Of a stretch of DNA of 64,000 nt, positions 35,353-46,392 are shown piece after piece; the stretch's first letter is position 1, and every line of letters starts with the position of its first letter. The DNA is from Prosapia bicincta (Eukaryota > Arthropoda > Insecta > Hemiptera > Cercopidae): positions 56,872,898-56,936,897 of the forward strand of contig JBAIZL010000006.1 in assembly GCA_036971475.1 (NCBI GenBank), given 5' to 3'. Position numbers and translations under genes: made by a program. The notes under the pieces are model-generated. The model worked only from the letters and a program-made list of their open reading frames with translations, was not told the origin of the DNA and did no database searches.

Positions 35353-36495
35353 GTAGAGTCTCGATAATTCGAGGTAGATGAGACCGAGACTCCCTCGGAT
35401 TACACGGAAATACGTTCTTATGCATTAAAAAAAAATGTGTATTAAGTCTTTTAATGAACCCTAATACAGTATTATAATTAAGAATGTTATAAATCAGTTT
35501 ATAGGACTTTTTACGAACATTTATTGAAAGGACGACTCATTTCCTTTGCATACTGTACTGATATGAACATTTCTTGGAAGCCTCGGTCATTTCCTTTGCA
35601 TACTGTACTGATATGAACATTTCTTGGAATCCCGGGTCATTTCCTTTGCATACTGTACTGATATGAACATTTCTTGGAATCCCGGATCATTTCCTTTGCA
35701 TACTGTACTGATATGAACATTTCTTTGAATTCCGACTCATTTCCTTTGCATACTGTACTGATATGAACATTTCTTGGAAACCCGGCTCATTTCCTTGGCA
35801 TGCTGTACTGATATGAACATTTCTTTGAAGCCCGACTCATTTCCTTTGCATGCCGTATTGATATGGACATTTACTGAAAGGCCGACTCATTTCGTTTGCA
35901 TACTGTATTAATATAAACATTTCTTTGAAGTCCCGACTCATTTCCTTTGTATGCCGTATTGATATGAACATTTTTTGGAAGCCCAACTCTTTTTCTTTAC
36001 ATACCGTATCGATATAAACATTTTTTGGAGGCCCGACTCATTTCCTTTGCATACTGAACTGATATGAACATTTCTTGGAAGCCCGGCTCATTTCCTTTTG
36101 CATAATGTACTGATATGGACATTTTTCTTTGAAGCCTGACTCATTTCCTTTGCATACCGTATTGATATGGACACTTATTAAAAGCCCGACTCATTTCCTT
36201 TACATGTTGTATAATATAAACATTTCTTGGAAGCCCGACTCATTTCCTTTGCATACTGAACTGATATGAACATTTCTTGGAAGCCCGGCTCATTTCCGTT
36301 TGCATACTGTACTGATATGAACATTTATCTTTGAAGCCTGACTCATTTCCTTTGCATGCCGCATTATTATGAACATTTCCTGGAAGCCCGACTCATTATT
36401 TTCTTTCAAATAGATAAAATAGACTCAAACAGAAATAGTCTCGAATTTAACGGAACCTCGAATTATCGGGACTCGGAATTTTGAGACTACCTTAC
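35353..36495. mobile_element. TIR element (pogo/mariner-like ends) enclosing a minisatellite
   Basis: The left end GAGTCTCGATAATTCGAGGT (from 35357) is inverted at the right end as ACCTCGAATTATCGGGACTC (about 36451-36470). A second outer pair (GTAGTCTCAAAATTCCGA type) is visible only on the right. The ends resemble TIRs of Tc1/mariner-pogo elements. The interior consists almost wholly of the 51-bp array. No clear TA duplication was resolved. Confidence 0.65.
35520..36405. repeat. 51-bp tandem array, about 17 copies, inside a TIR element
   Basis: Unit core CATTTCCTTTGCATACTGTA then CTGATATGAACATTTCTTGG at 51-bp spacing (about 35538, 35589, 35640 and on). Copies to the right are more diverged. 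Confidence 0.95.
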
Positions 36496-36559
36496 TTAAA
36501 TTTAATGTTCATTGAATACATTTTTAAATGTTGCGTGTTGCAATCTTGAATTCACTGAT

Positions 36560-36752
36560 TAAATTATAATTAATTATTGCGTAACTGAGGGAAAACCTTT
36601 GAACTTACCTGCTGACGAGTTTCGAAACAATCATTTCATTGACTACACCGTTTGATTGAGTAGCGGGTTGCCTTTATCAGTGAAAAGATTGTTTCGAAAC
36701 GCTAAATTCAAAGGTTTTTACTCAATTACGCAATAATTACTTATAATTCACT
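36560..36752. mobile_element. palindromic retroelement-tail dimer (probable PLE)
   Basis: Arms of about 80 bp run inward from AATTATAATTAATTATTGCG on the left and CGCAATAATTACTTATAATT on the right. The left arm contains CCTGCTGACGAGTTTCGAAAC and then ATTTCATTGAC; the right holds GTTTCGAAACGCT. The TGACG(A/C)GTTTCRAAAC box is shared with the palindrome at 46190-46392 and with the 3' end of the PLE at 53775, which ties it to that element group. The arms are imperfect (older). Confidence 0.65.
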
Positions 36753-38431
36753 CGTTTTGTTAGCTTTTGTATAATTTTTAAAGTTGGCATTTAATTTCAG
36801 AAATGTTTCTTGGGTATAAATTAACCCTCAGTCCATTCATAATGTACAAAATCCCTCCCATAGCTACTAAACCCTCCTAGAAGGAATTTTTTGCTTCACT
36901 GCAAGTTGTGAATAAATAATACCCCTCTTGGTAGACGATATAGAGACAATAATGAAGGACGTGTGCAGGGTTCTGTTTCACCATTTTAAATGAAGAGGTA
37001 GTGATGGACAGAGAATCAGACAAGACTAATGAAAGGGCATATTAAGTCCTTAGTATGCTGGGGGTAAGGAAACATTATAGTCCCACTTGGGCAGAGCGGC
37101 TTGCCTGAAGTAGGCCTTCTCTCATCTGAGGTAAAGAGATGTGTCTTCCTGGAAATATGAAAAGAATCTACTGCAAGTGACCTAGACACCTTAAAGGCTA
37201 TAATAGTCTCATTGAACAGATCCATTCTTGCAATGTGCCGTGTTTGTTACGACTTTCTGCACAAAAAATAATAATATATTGTTATAGTCGATCATGAAGG
37301 CCCATTTGAAACTCAATATGTTTTAGCAATTATTGTCCTGACAAGCAAAGTTCACCAGTGTTCCCAGTTTACTCAGCATGTTCAGTGATACTGGAAATTT
37401 GGTCATTAATATATCCCATATTATTAACACTGGATGTAATGAGTTTTCTTATGCAAGCTTCAGGTTTACTAAAACTAGGATAACTAAATATATAAAAGAC
37501 AGGTTTTAGTCTCATAGCGTGAAACTTATCCAACATATCGTTGGACAATGGTTAATATATTAACACAATGGTTAATGATTCAATATTAAATTTCTGGTTT
37601 TATTTTAGGCCACGCTTCATAATCTTAGCACAGTTAAAGATTTTTTAAATCTTTGCAAGTCAAAACTTATAAAACAGAGTCAACTTTCGTTCCTTCAAAT
37701 CGATGCTTGTTCTGTACTAATAAGTTAGCTATTACTATAATAGAAGAACATTGAAGTTATAATTGCAGCATAAAATTAGAAAGGTGGAAAGCTATTCACC
37801 GTTTTTGCTCAACCAAGAACTTACTGTTTCCATGACAACTGAAATGGACAAATAGTACTCTTGTCACTTGGATTAAGCTTCAGCATTCTTCCTCCTTTCT
37901 AATTTTAATTTTTAAATATAAGATTTCCAATTATGACAAGTGTTAGAAGTTGTTCACATGTTTAACCAGAAAACATTCATTTGCTGTTTACTCTGTGTAG
38001 CCTTACCATCTCAGACGGATACTTGTTACCTATCTTCAAGCTGAACTCATAGTCTCCTTGTCAGATAGTCACTGCCCATGAGCAGAACACAAAATTGTTA
38101 CAACCTTCTTCCATGCAATCTCTCCTATCTACCTTACACTCCATAACATTATTTTTTAAATTTTAATTCAAGGTAGTTTTCTTATGTTTTAAATTTGAAC
38201 TATCCATAGATGTGATAAACCTTTGTATGCCATTTATGTAGCTTAAAAAAAATCTTTGGGCATTTTCTGTCTCCTCACTTGAGTACATAAATGACTCTTC
38301 AAATCACCTCTTTTATTAATATTATTATTATTAAGAAAACTCTATGGTAACTTGCATGTGTAGCGCACTTATTTGTTTCCCAAAAACTTCTCTAAATAAA
38401 ACTATATTTACTTTTGACTTACTATACTATA
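36753..38431. other. no gene recognised
   Basis: AT-rich. A short minus-strand open frame at 37016-37225 has no recognisable domain. Confidence 0.35.
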
Positions 38432-38640
38432 TTCTTATTTAGCTTATCATAATTACCTGCCATTTCCAACATTGGCACATTATTCCTAGATACATTTCGG
38501 AGAAGCACCATCAGTCAGAACCTTTTGTGAACTGTACAATTCATAAAAAATTCTGACTGATGGAGGCTCTCCTAAACGTGTCAACGAATAATGTGACAAT
38601 GCTAGGAATGGCAGATAGTTATCATGCGCTAAATAAGAAT
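38432..38640. mobile_element. palindromic retroelement-tail dimer (probable PLE)
   Basis: Inverted arms run from TTCTTATTTAGC on the left to GCTAAATAAGAA on the right, with a centre near 38540. Inner arms contain ATACATTTCGGAGAAG / CTCTCCTAAACGTGTC and ACCATCAGTCAGAA / TTCTGACTGATGG. Read outward, CTGATGG plus a hairpin plus GAAA (or TAAA) gives the hammerhead-like layout of PLE ends. The arms have drifted. Confidence 0.6.
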
Positions 38641-39696
38641 AACCATACTTGATGTAAAATCCCAACAAAATAAAATAATAAAAAACGTTTTCCTTCCATA
38701 AAACATCTATCATTTATTTCTATAAATGTCTGACGAATTATTTAGCCTTTATTATAGCATTACGCAAGTAACTTGTAAAGTTTTTATCATGAATAGCTGT
38801 GGGAATTTTCTAACTTGGTGCAAACTCTTGACTAACTGAATTTAGTGTCTAAATCATCAGAGATTACAAAAACCAAATTAATACTTATTTACAGACCATT
38901 TTTATTAAATCCGTGGCCTTTTTATGGAGCCTTCACACACATAATGATGCTAAATGTTCCAGCTCTAATCACTAAGTTAGTTTAAGGGAAACTCGCTTTA
39001 GTGATTGAATCTGTAGCTTAATTGACTAAATTTTTACAACATTGTAAAACGCTATACATTAAAAAATAATAAATATATAAATCGATTTTACTTAGACTGT
39101 TATTGCTACAGACTTAAAATTATTGTAGTACAAATGTAATTAAAAATTTCAAAGAAGCTGTGACAGACTGACAGTTTCCTTGACATGCAAGACTGACAGG
39201 GTTGCCCCTAGTTATGTGTTATCACTCACTTTCCTCTTTACTGTTTACAACTATGAAAAGGACGGCATCTGACATGTGGAAAAATTCCAACAACATAGTT
39301 TGGTCTTCCTCCTGTTCTCCTAACCCACTACACTTTCTAATTTCAATTCAAATAGGTCTGTAAACACTCAAGACGAATATTGTGCCAATTTTTAAATTAA
39401 TTCAATTTTGAATACAGTCCCATTTTGACTGTTTGTATTATAATGTGTTTACAAGTATTAATGACACCATTTTAATTTGTATTAAACAACAACAAAAACA
39501 TTTCTGTGACATTACTATCAGATAAATTGTTTTCCTCTTGTGGGAAGTGAATCCGTACCTTCTAACTTTCAGACCACTTTTTATATTTGACAATCACCCT
39601 AACCGAGTTACCTAAATATAAAAAGATGTGATAATTGTGCAACAACTAAGTAACTTCTTTATAACGTACAATCTTAAAGGCTAAGCCTATGAATCT
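38641..39696. other. no gene recognised
   Basis: AT-rich flank of the BEL insertion. Ends with the 5-bp target duplication AATCT (39692-39696). Confidence 0.4.
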
Positions 39697-40153
39697 TGTT
39701 AAATATTTTGCCATGTAACGGCAACATTGATTTCCGGAGGACCTTAAATAATTAAATGAATGAAGTTGACGTTTTGTACATACCTCACTGGGCGAAGTAC
39801 CACCACTTGTCGGACAGTTATTCGGGTGCACCCTTTCCCGCACTTATCAATTACCTGTTGAACTTAAAGAAATCACTTATATTCAAAATGTCACTATTAA
39901 TGTTAAGAGTACCTTCGCCACACGACAGGAGAAACAAAGAGAGAGAAATGGTCTAAACCGAGCCTCGTTTAGAACACACAAAAACTACGTCACGTCGAGA
40001 GTGACGGGAGAGATGTCGTTTAACCGACGATTCGAAAGGAACTGGGGCGTACCGAACCTTGTAAGAGACAAAGGTTGGCCGATAAGGAGTCCCTCTCTGA
40101 AGCATTTACACTGTCTTTTAAATTATTTTTAATTTAAAGAAAAGTACGTAACA
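39697..40153 (-). repeat. BEL/Pao 3' LTR
   Basis: 457 bp, TGTTA to TAACA on the plus strand. Identical to the 5' LTR except at 40113. Just inside it is a small hairpin (TTGAATCCT-TCT-AGGATTCAA at about 40164-40184). No obvious polypurine tract was found next to it. Confidence 0.96.
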
Positions 40154-40331
40154 TACCGGGGGCCTTGAATCCTTCTAGGATTCAAAGAGGAATACAATAT
40201 AAGCTACCCCAGCATGAGAGAAAAGAAAACAATAATTATCAATATACAAACTGAGAGTTCTTCACAAAAAACAAATATACACTAAATAAAATAAAAATTC
40301 CTTTTCTAGAAACATGAGAAAAATAATAAGT

Positions 40332-41168
40332 TTATTCTGCACTAATGGGCAGGGGGAAAACCTTATGAGAAGGTCGAGTTATAAGTCCTTGCTGTGTCTT
40401 GAGCTGAACAACTCGCACCACACCGTCTGTGCCAGGGAACACTTGTGTCACTCTTGCCAATGGCCAAGAGAGAGGCGGAGTAGGTTGATGCACTAGCACT
40501 AGGTCGCCCACACGAAGGTTGTCTGTCGTTTCCGTCCATTTGGTCTGCTGCTGTAGAGTGTGAAGATATTCCAGCTGCCACCTTTTCCATACGCGTTGGT
40601 GAAAAGCATGGACGAGGTGCCAATGCTTAAGTCGATTAGTAGGGACTTCAGCCAGATTTCTTTCGGGTACGGCGACGAGTGGAGCTCCAATTAAAAAGTG
40701 TCCTGGGGTCAGAGCAGTGAGATCGGAATGATCGTTAGACAAAGGTGTGAGTGGTCGAGAGTTGAGGATTGACTCGACTTGAGTTGTCAGAGTCATGAAT
40801 TCAGAGAGAGTTAGAACGTGTTCACCTATGACGCGACGCAAGTGATATTTAGCGCTTTTAATTGCGCTTTCCCATAGCCCTCCTTGATGAGGTGCAGCAG
40901 GAGGATTGAAGTGAAAATTAACTCCACGTTGAAATGAAAATTCACAAACAAGATCTTGTCCTGAGGTCCTGAGTAGAGATCGCAGAGCATTGTCAGCTCC
41001 CACAAAGTTTGTTCCGCAGTCGGAATAGATGTGTTGACAAAGACCTCGTCTAGACACAAATCGAGTCAATGCTGCGATGAACGCGTCCGTCGAGATATCA
41101 GTGACCACCTCAATGTGAACAGCCTTGGTGACAAGGCAAACAAAGACACAGATGTATGCCTTGATGGT
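40332..41168 (-). pseudogene. BEL/Pao integrase, catalytic and C-terminal part
   Basis: This continues the long upstream frame after one TGA (41171-41169). It holds the integrase core: SDCGTNFVGA with a catalytic Asp, and PHQGGLWESAIK with the catalytic Glu, followed by a C-terminal DNA-binding region (GDLVLVHQPTPPLSWPLARV). The remaining catalytic Asp lies upstream of the stop (GIDYGGP). About 258 codons are open from the first downstream ATG to the stop at 40332, plus 20 sense codons directly after the TGA. Because the LTRs are almost identical, the stop is most simply a recent lesion; programmed readthrough cannot be excluded from one copy. Confidence 0.9.
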
Positions 41169-44100
41169 TCAAATAGAGCGTAGATTATGTACTTTCAGAG
41201 TGAAAGGACCACCATAATCAATGCCTGTGTTGAGAAATGGGCGAGTAGGGGTCAGTCGAGGTTGAGGTAAGTTTCCCATAAGAGGATTTTTATTTTTAGG
41301 TCGGTGCTTAAAGCACACAGTACACTTGAAGACGCGTGCACGGATTACATTCCGAGCACACAATATCCACACCTCTTGTGCGAGAAGTGATTGGGTGAGT
41401 TGAACTCCAGAATGAAGGTACTTCCGATGATATAGGTCACTCAAGGAGTCAACCACAGGGTGTTTCTTAGGCAAAATCACCGGATGTTGTGTCTCATAAC
41501 GAATCTGTGCTGCTTCGAGTCGTCCACCAACTCGCAGGACGCCATCGCTATCGAGAAATGGTGTTAATCGTCGAAGCCTAGAAGATACCCTGGTAGGAGG
41601 GGTGTGTCCTAATGCCTTTAAATCTTCGATGAAGGAGGATGCCTGAAGTAATTTGAATATTCGGATTCTGGCTGAGTTCAACTCCCCCGTAGTGAGAGGT
41701 CCAACAGTTCTTCCTAAGTGACGAGAGTTGTGTATGAAACGCAACAAGTACGCCATTACACGCTGCAGTCGACTAAAGCTAGAATATTTCCGCAGCAAGT
41801 CCCATTCTGAGTGAACAGTGGAGAGAAGAGATATAGGTGAAATAGGTTTATATTCCCCTGTGTCAATGAGTTTTGCGGTATCCTGAAGAAACGTGGGTGT
41901 CTCTAGGTGTTCGTCTGGAAGATCCTGTAATAGTTGATAAGCGTTAGTAGTCCATTTACGCAATTCGAAGCCACCTCGAAGTAAAAGAGAAATGAGCTGA
42001 GTTTTCAATTGAGAGGCCTCATCAATGGAATCACCATCCGCAATAATGTCGTCGACAAACGTTAGTGTGCGGAGTACTTCGGCAGCCTGAGGGAATGAAG
42101 CACCTTCATCGGAGGCGAGCTGATGAAGAGTTCTTATCGCCAGGTAAGGTGAACAACAAAGTCCATAGGTTACTGTGGTCAATTGATAAGTGGAAATAGG
42201 TTGATCGACATGGTCCCTCCATAGGATCAGCTGATAAGGTTGATCATCAGGGTGGAATTTGATCTGACGATACATCTGACGTATATCGCAAGTAAAAACC
42301 ACATTATGATAGCAAAACATGAGTAACAGATCACAAATGTTGGTCTGCATTTTCTGTCCTGTCCACAGGGTGTCGTTGAGAGAGAAACCGTTGGATGTTT
42401 TTGCACTGGCATCAAAGACTGTTCGAAGGCGAGTAGTGGTGCTGGATTTCTTTAGAACCCCATGATGAGGTAAAAAGTAGTGAGGTGAACTGAGCTGAGT
42501 GTTTTGGGCAAGTATCATGTGTCCAGAAGTCAAATAGTCAGACATGAATTCTGCATAAAGTTGCTTGAAGCGAGGCTTAGAGTTGAACTTTTGTTCGAGA
42601 GATTTTAATCGTACTTCCGCGTTCCCGCGAGAAGTTCCGAGAAGAGGTTTATCTTCTTTGAAAGGAAGTCGGACACAGTAACGACCTGAACTGTCGCATG
42701 TATTAGTAGCAACATAATGAGCTTCACATGCTTGATCATGTGGTGAGAGTTTTGAGGTGAAGGGCACTTCTTCATGTTGCCAGAATTTTTGTAGAGAATT
42801 GTGCAGTTCCAAGTCATTCACCATGAGTAATGTGGTGGACATACTAGCACTAGATTCCCTTTCACAGGTAGGCAGACATGGAGCTTCTCCCATAACCATG
42901 AATCCAAAGTGAGTGCCTATCAGGCACGGCATATTAGAGCCGAGAGAATGCGTAGTTGGAGTCAATATTAAAGGAAAAAGAGCGCCGCCCAGAAGAATAT
43001 CAATGCGACTTGGCAAATGAAAAGTAGGGTCGGCAAGCGTATAAGATTGTACCTTATTTAGTACTTTAACGTCAATGTGAGTACGAGGTAAATCGACGCA
43101 AATTTTGTCGAGAATGAGAAAATTATGTTTGGCAGCTATTACTGTGCCATCGAGAGTGTGCACGCCTAAAGAGGTCATGCCCCTTGAGCGAGTAAGAGTT
43201 TGAGAAAGTCCAACAATGTTGTGATTACTTCTCGTTCGAGTTACACACATTAGTTGAGCTACTTGCTCTGAAATAAATGAGGATTGGCTTCCTGAGTCCA
43301 CCAGAGCACGGAAAACATAAGTCGTCCCGGTAGGAGAGGAGAGTTTTACTAAAAGTGTGCCCAGGAGCACAGTTGTACTTTGAGAGGCAGGATTAGTCGC
43401 CTGAGAAGTCATACTAATAGGTGACTGAACAACTTCTGTTACACCTTGGTCCTGGGAAAGAGAGGACTTTAATGGTGTATGCTGAGGCAGGTGATCGTTG
43501 TCGAAATGGAGAAGAGTGTGATGTTTCCTTTTACATTGAAAACAAGTCGAATTGGATTTACAAAACTTCACACTGTGAGCGCCCAAACATGAAATACATC
43601 TACTATACGACTTCGCGATCTTCAAACGCTCTGTCGGAGATTTGGCCTTAAACTTAAGGCAGGAATAAATTTTATGGTCTGTTCCTTTACACAGAAAACA
43701 TAAAGGATGCTTTGTTTCAGACGCTGTATCATTGACAGAGTTACAAGTCACCAGCGAAGTCCCCTTTCGGTTAACCTGAGTCTTATACATTAACTGTTTT
43801 CCCTTTGAAATTTGAGGTGAGTTTGAAGGTAATGAGTTAGCGTTGAGAGTTGCAAAGGAATGTAGTGTCGCGTGTTCAAGTTCACTACATTTTTGTGAGA
43901 GGAAGTTGATAATTTCCGCAGATGTTGCCAGGGTCGACGTGTTATCCCGTGATTGTTCAAGCTTCTTCAGTATAGTAGAATCCAGCTTGTGTAAAATCAT
44001 CGCTGACAATAAGGGATTGTTACTCGTGATATCAATTTGTAGCCCCTTCAAGGCTTGGGTGTTCTCTGTGTAACTTGTAACAAAGTTACGCATTTGATTA

Positions 44101-44804
44101 GAAGTGTAATTGATATTCGGCAAGTCGAGAATTCTATTGAGATGAATTGACATTAATCGTCTTGGAGAATGATATCTCTCCATAAAAAGGTCATACGCGA
44201 CTTGATAATTAACTTCCGAAATAGGTAAAGAGTTAATTAATTTTAATGGTTCACCTGAGAGTACACTGAGCAAATACTGTAGTTTGGTGACAGCATTGAG
44301 AGATGTATTTTTATGTATGGTAGAGTCAAAGAGATTTTTGAAAGAAATCCATTCAAATGGATCACCCGTGAAATGTTTGAGTTCCAATTTTGGAAGTCGC
44401 AATGGGATTTGTGACGAGAGTGAATAGCTAGCTTCGGTTTTTTGCCTAGCAGCTTGTTTCGCTTCTATTGAAGCAACAGTGTAATTTATGCGAGAAACAA
44501 GGTCATTAACCACAGCCGAAGTTGAGAAATTGGGAATAAAATTGTTATCTTTTTCCAACGAGAGTTCATTGAATAAGTCCAATGTGTCTACAAATTCTTG
44601 TTTAATGCTAGCGACAGAGGGAGCTCGGATCATTAATTCCAGCATGATCGCTTTATCAGAAATCTTTTGCGTGAGATCATAAATAGATTGGATCTGGGAA
44701 AATAGAGCTTCCTTCTTAGCAGTGATTACTCTTAGTGATTTGGCCATTTTGTAGAATTGAATTATATCTACAATAACAATAAGGCTCTTTAAATACACTA
44801 ACAA
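41169..44804 (-). CDS. BEL/Pao gag-pol polyprotein (gag, protease, RT, integrase N-terminus)
   Basis: 1,211 codons. Order by approximate residue: gag with a DUF1759-like region (residues about 130-290, LKHFTGDPFEWISFKNLF); three Cys/His knuckles (from about 370, CFLCKGTDHKIYSC); retropepsin (about 500, LVDSGSQSSFIS); reverse transcriptase with DIRQMYRQIKFHPDD (about 843) and the catalytic FVDDI (about 916); then WDLLRKYSSFSRLQRV, the HHCC integrase zinc region (LYHRKYLHSG, CTVCFKH) and GIDYGGP. Between the RT (LRKWTTNA) and the connection segment only about 60 residues remain. The RT thumb and the RNase H (S-D-A-S, E-L-N-A and D-S motifs) that BEL/Pao elements normally have there, some 250-300 residues, are absent without loss of frame. 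The frame ends at a TGA inside the integrase. Confidence 0.93.
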   Translation of the reverse strand: MLVYLKSLIVIVDIIQFYKMAKSLRVITAKKEALFSQIQSIYDLTQKISDKAIMLELMIRAPSVASIKQEFVDTLDLFNELSLEKDNNFIPNFSTSAVVNDLVSRINYTVASIEAKQAARQKTEASYSLSSQIPLRLPKLELKHFTGDPFEWISFKNLFDSTIHKNTSLNAVTKLQYLLSVLSGEPLKLINSLPISEVNYQVAYDLFMERYHSPRRLMSIHLNRILDLPNINYTSNQMRNFVTSYTENTQALKGLQIDITSNNPLLSAMILHKLDSTILKKLEQSRDNTSTLATSAEIINFLSQKCSELEHATLHSFATLNANSLPSNSPQISKGKQLMYKTQVNRKGTSLVTCNSVNDTASETKHPLCFLCKGTDHKIYSCLKFKAKSPTERLKIAKSYSRCISCLGAHSVKFCKSNSTCFQCKRKHHTLLHFDNDHLPQHTPLKSSLSQDQGVTEVVQSPISMTSQATNPASQSTTVLLGTLLVKLSSPTGTTYVFRALVDSGSQSSFISEQVAQLMCVTRTRSNHNIVGLSQTLTRSRGMTSLGVHTLDGTVIAAKHNFLILDKICVDLPRTHIDVKVLNKVQSYTLADPTFHLPSRIDILLGGALFPLILTPTTHSLGSNMPCLIGTHFGFMVMGEAPCLPTCERESSASMSTTLLMVNDLELHNSLQKFWQHEEVPFTSKLSPHDQACEAHYVATNTCDSSGRYCVRLPFKEDKPLLGTSRGNAEVRLKSLEQKFNSKPRFKQLYAEFMSDYLTSGHMILAQNTQLSSPHYFLPHHGVLKKSSTTTRLRTVFDASAKTSNGFSLNDTLWTGQKMQTNICDLLLMFCYHNVVFTCDIRQMYRQIKFHPDDQPYQLILWRDHVDQPISTYQLTTVTYGLCCSPYLAIRTLHQLASDEGASFPQAAEVLRTLTFVDDIIADGDSIDEASQLKTQLISLLLRGGFELRKWTTNAYQLLQDLPDEHLETPTFLQDTAKLIDTGEYKPISPISLLSTVHSEWDLLRKYSSFSRLQRVMAYLLRFIHNSRHLGRTVGPLTTGELNSARIRIFKLLQASSFIEDLKALGHTPPTRVSSRLRRLTPFLDSDGVLRVGGRLEAAQIRYETQHPVILPKKHPVVDSLSDLYHRKYLHSGVQLTQSLLAQEVWILCARNVIRARVFKCTVCFKHRPKNKNPLMGNLPQPRLTPTRPFLNTGIDYGGPFTLKVHNLRSI

Positions 44805-45424
44805 AATATGCTATACTAATAGCAAGAGCGATAGAGAAAGCATAAACTAGTTTCTCACAAAGAAATGTAAATATTGAATGTTTGAACTTATGAACGGACG
44901 TAAACAGTTCAAGTAAAGAAATGTCTCTTATTCAAGGTTACAATAACAAGATATCTTCCAATAATTGCAATAAGAAAAATGTTCAATACAAATTATGAAA
45001 AGTGTAAATATTTTAAAAGGAAATATTACAATTACATTGGACAGCATGTAACTGAATGATCTGCTTCAACAATAAGCATTAATAAATATAAATTTGCAAT
45101 TTACAAGTAGTGAAATCATAGGTGACTTCTTTTACCATACTAAATAGTTAGCAGAAAATATTTATAAATATATTAATCTATTAACATTAGCATGAGTGGG
45201 AAACATACATTTTGAATCATACGAATTGTTTACAAATAGACAAGCGTAGTTAATTATCAAGATATGCTTTCAGAGAGGGTTTGTTATAATCTACTGTATT
45301 TGAACAGCTGATAGATAAGAAATTGAGTGAGGTAAGCCTTGTAACAAGGACAAGATATTGCGTGCGGTTGGAAATATGTACGTCACACTTGTGGACATGT
45401 TTTAACATAGGACCTATTCAAAAG

Positions 45425-45442
45425 ATCCGGGCCGTAGGACCA
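45425..45442 (-). other. candidate primer-binding site of the BEL element
   Basis: Immediately inside the 5' LTR (4 nt away) the minus strand reads TGGTCCTACGGCCCGGAT. It starts with TGG, as expected for the complement of a tRNA CCA end. The tRNA was not identified. Confidence 0.55.
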
Positions 45443-45446
45443 AAAA

Positions 45447-45903
45447 TGTTAAATATTTTGCCATGTAACGGCAACATTGATTTCCGGAGGACCTTAAATA
45501 ATTAAATGAATGAAGTTGACGTTTTGTACATACCTCACTGGGCGAAGTACCACCACTTGTCGGACAGTTATTCGGGTGCACCCTTTCCCGCACTTATCAA
45601 TTACCTGTTGAACTTAAAGAAATCACTTATATTCAAAATGTCACTATTAATGTTAAGAGTACCTTCGCCACACGACAGGAGAAACAAAGAGAGAGAAATG
45701 GTCTAAACCGAGCCTCGTTTAGAACACACAAAAACTACGTCACGTCGAGAGTGACGGGAGAGATGTCGTTTAACCGACGATTCGAAAGGAACTGGGGCGT
45801 ACCGAACCTTGTAAGAGACAAAGGTTGGCCGATAAGGAGTCCCTCTCTGAAGCATTTACACTATCTTTTAAATTATTTTTAATTTAAAGAAAAGTACGTA
45901 ACA
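45447..45903 (-). repeat. BEL/Pao 5' LTR
   Basis: 457 bp, one substitution relative to the 3' LTR. It should carry the element's promoter, reading away from the NASP gene. Its outer edge is followed by AATCT and lies about 630 bp upstream of the NASP start codon. Confidence 0.96.
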
Positions 45904-46189
45904 AATCTGTTCTAGTGTTATAGGATAGTGGTATTGCAGCCACATCCAAATAGATTTAATCTCCTGCCCGGGTACAGTTAGTTAGTACTCAAGTAATGCA
46001 GAGAAAGTAAAGGTAATAATAAACTAGTGTTATATGTTTGAGCTGTAAAAAGTGATAAAAATACATTTATTTTTTTAAAGTATATTTACAGTGTAGCTTT
46101 AAAAGTTCTGACAAGATCTGATAAACTAGAAATTATAGCTAATCTAAACATTTGAAAAAATGTTAAAAACTGCAACTAACTATAGAATT

Positions 46190-46392
46190 GTAATTATAAT
46201 TAAAAGGTACTTAACTAAGTGAATACGTAATGGCTTACTTGCTGACGCGTTTCAAAACTTTTGTTCGTTTTACGAAGCTTTTACGTTCCTTTTACATGTA
46301 GAGGGTTAGCTTCGTAAAAGGAACTAATGTTTTGAAACGCGTCAGCAAGTAAGCCATTATGTATTCACTTAGATAAGTACCTTTTAATTATA
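46190..46392. mobile_element. palindromic PLE-tail dimer upstream of NASP
   Basis: Long inverted arms run from TAATTATAATTAAAAGGTAC to GTACCTTTTAATTATAAT, with centre near 46290. Each arm contains ACTTAACTAAGTGAATACGT, GGCTTACTTGCTGACGCG and TTTCAAAAC. The same string order (ACTTAACTAAGTGAATACGT then GCTTACTTCCTGACGCGCTT) forms the 3' end of the PLE at 53775-53840. This directly links the palindrome to a coding PLE. It ends about 140 bp before the NASP start codon. Confidence 0.82.

Larger units (their letters stand above)
39697..45903 (-). mobile_element. BEL/Pao LTR retrotransposon, 6,207 bp, young insertion
   Basis: Two 457-bp LTRs (39697-40153 and 45447-45903) start TG and end CA, differ at a single position (40113 G versus 45863 A), and are bordered by the 5-bp direct repeat AATCT (39692-39696 and 45904-45908). 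The coding strand is minus. Gag-protease-RT-integrase order with a CCHC/DUF1759-type gag, DSG protease, FVDD polymerase motif and HHCC plus DDE integrase identifies BEL/Pao. The copy looks recent yet has an in-frame stop and lacks an identifiable RNase H, so it is probably non-autonomous. Confidence 0.96.

Noticed and set aside
39756..39956. 66-codon open frame, repeated at 45506-45706
   Set aside because: Lies within the BEL LTRs, antisense to the element. Identical because the LTRs are identical; no domain.
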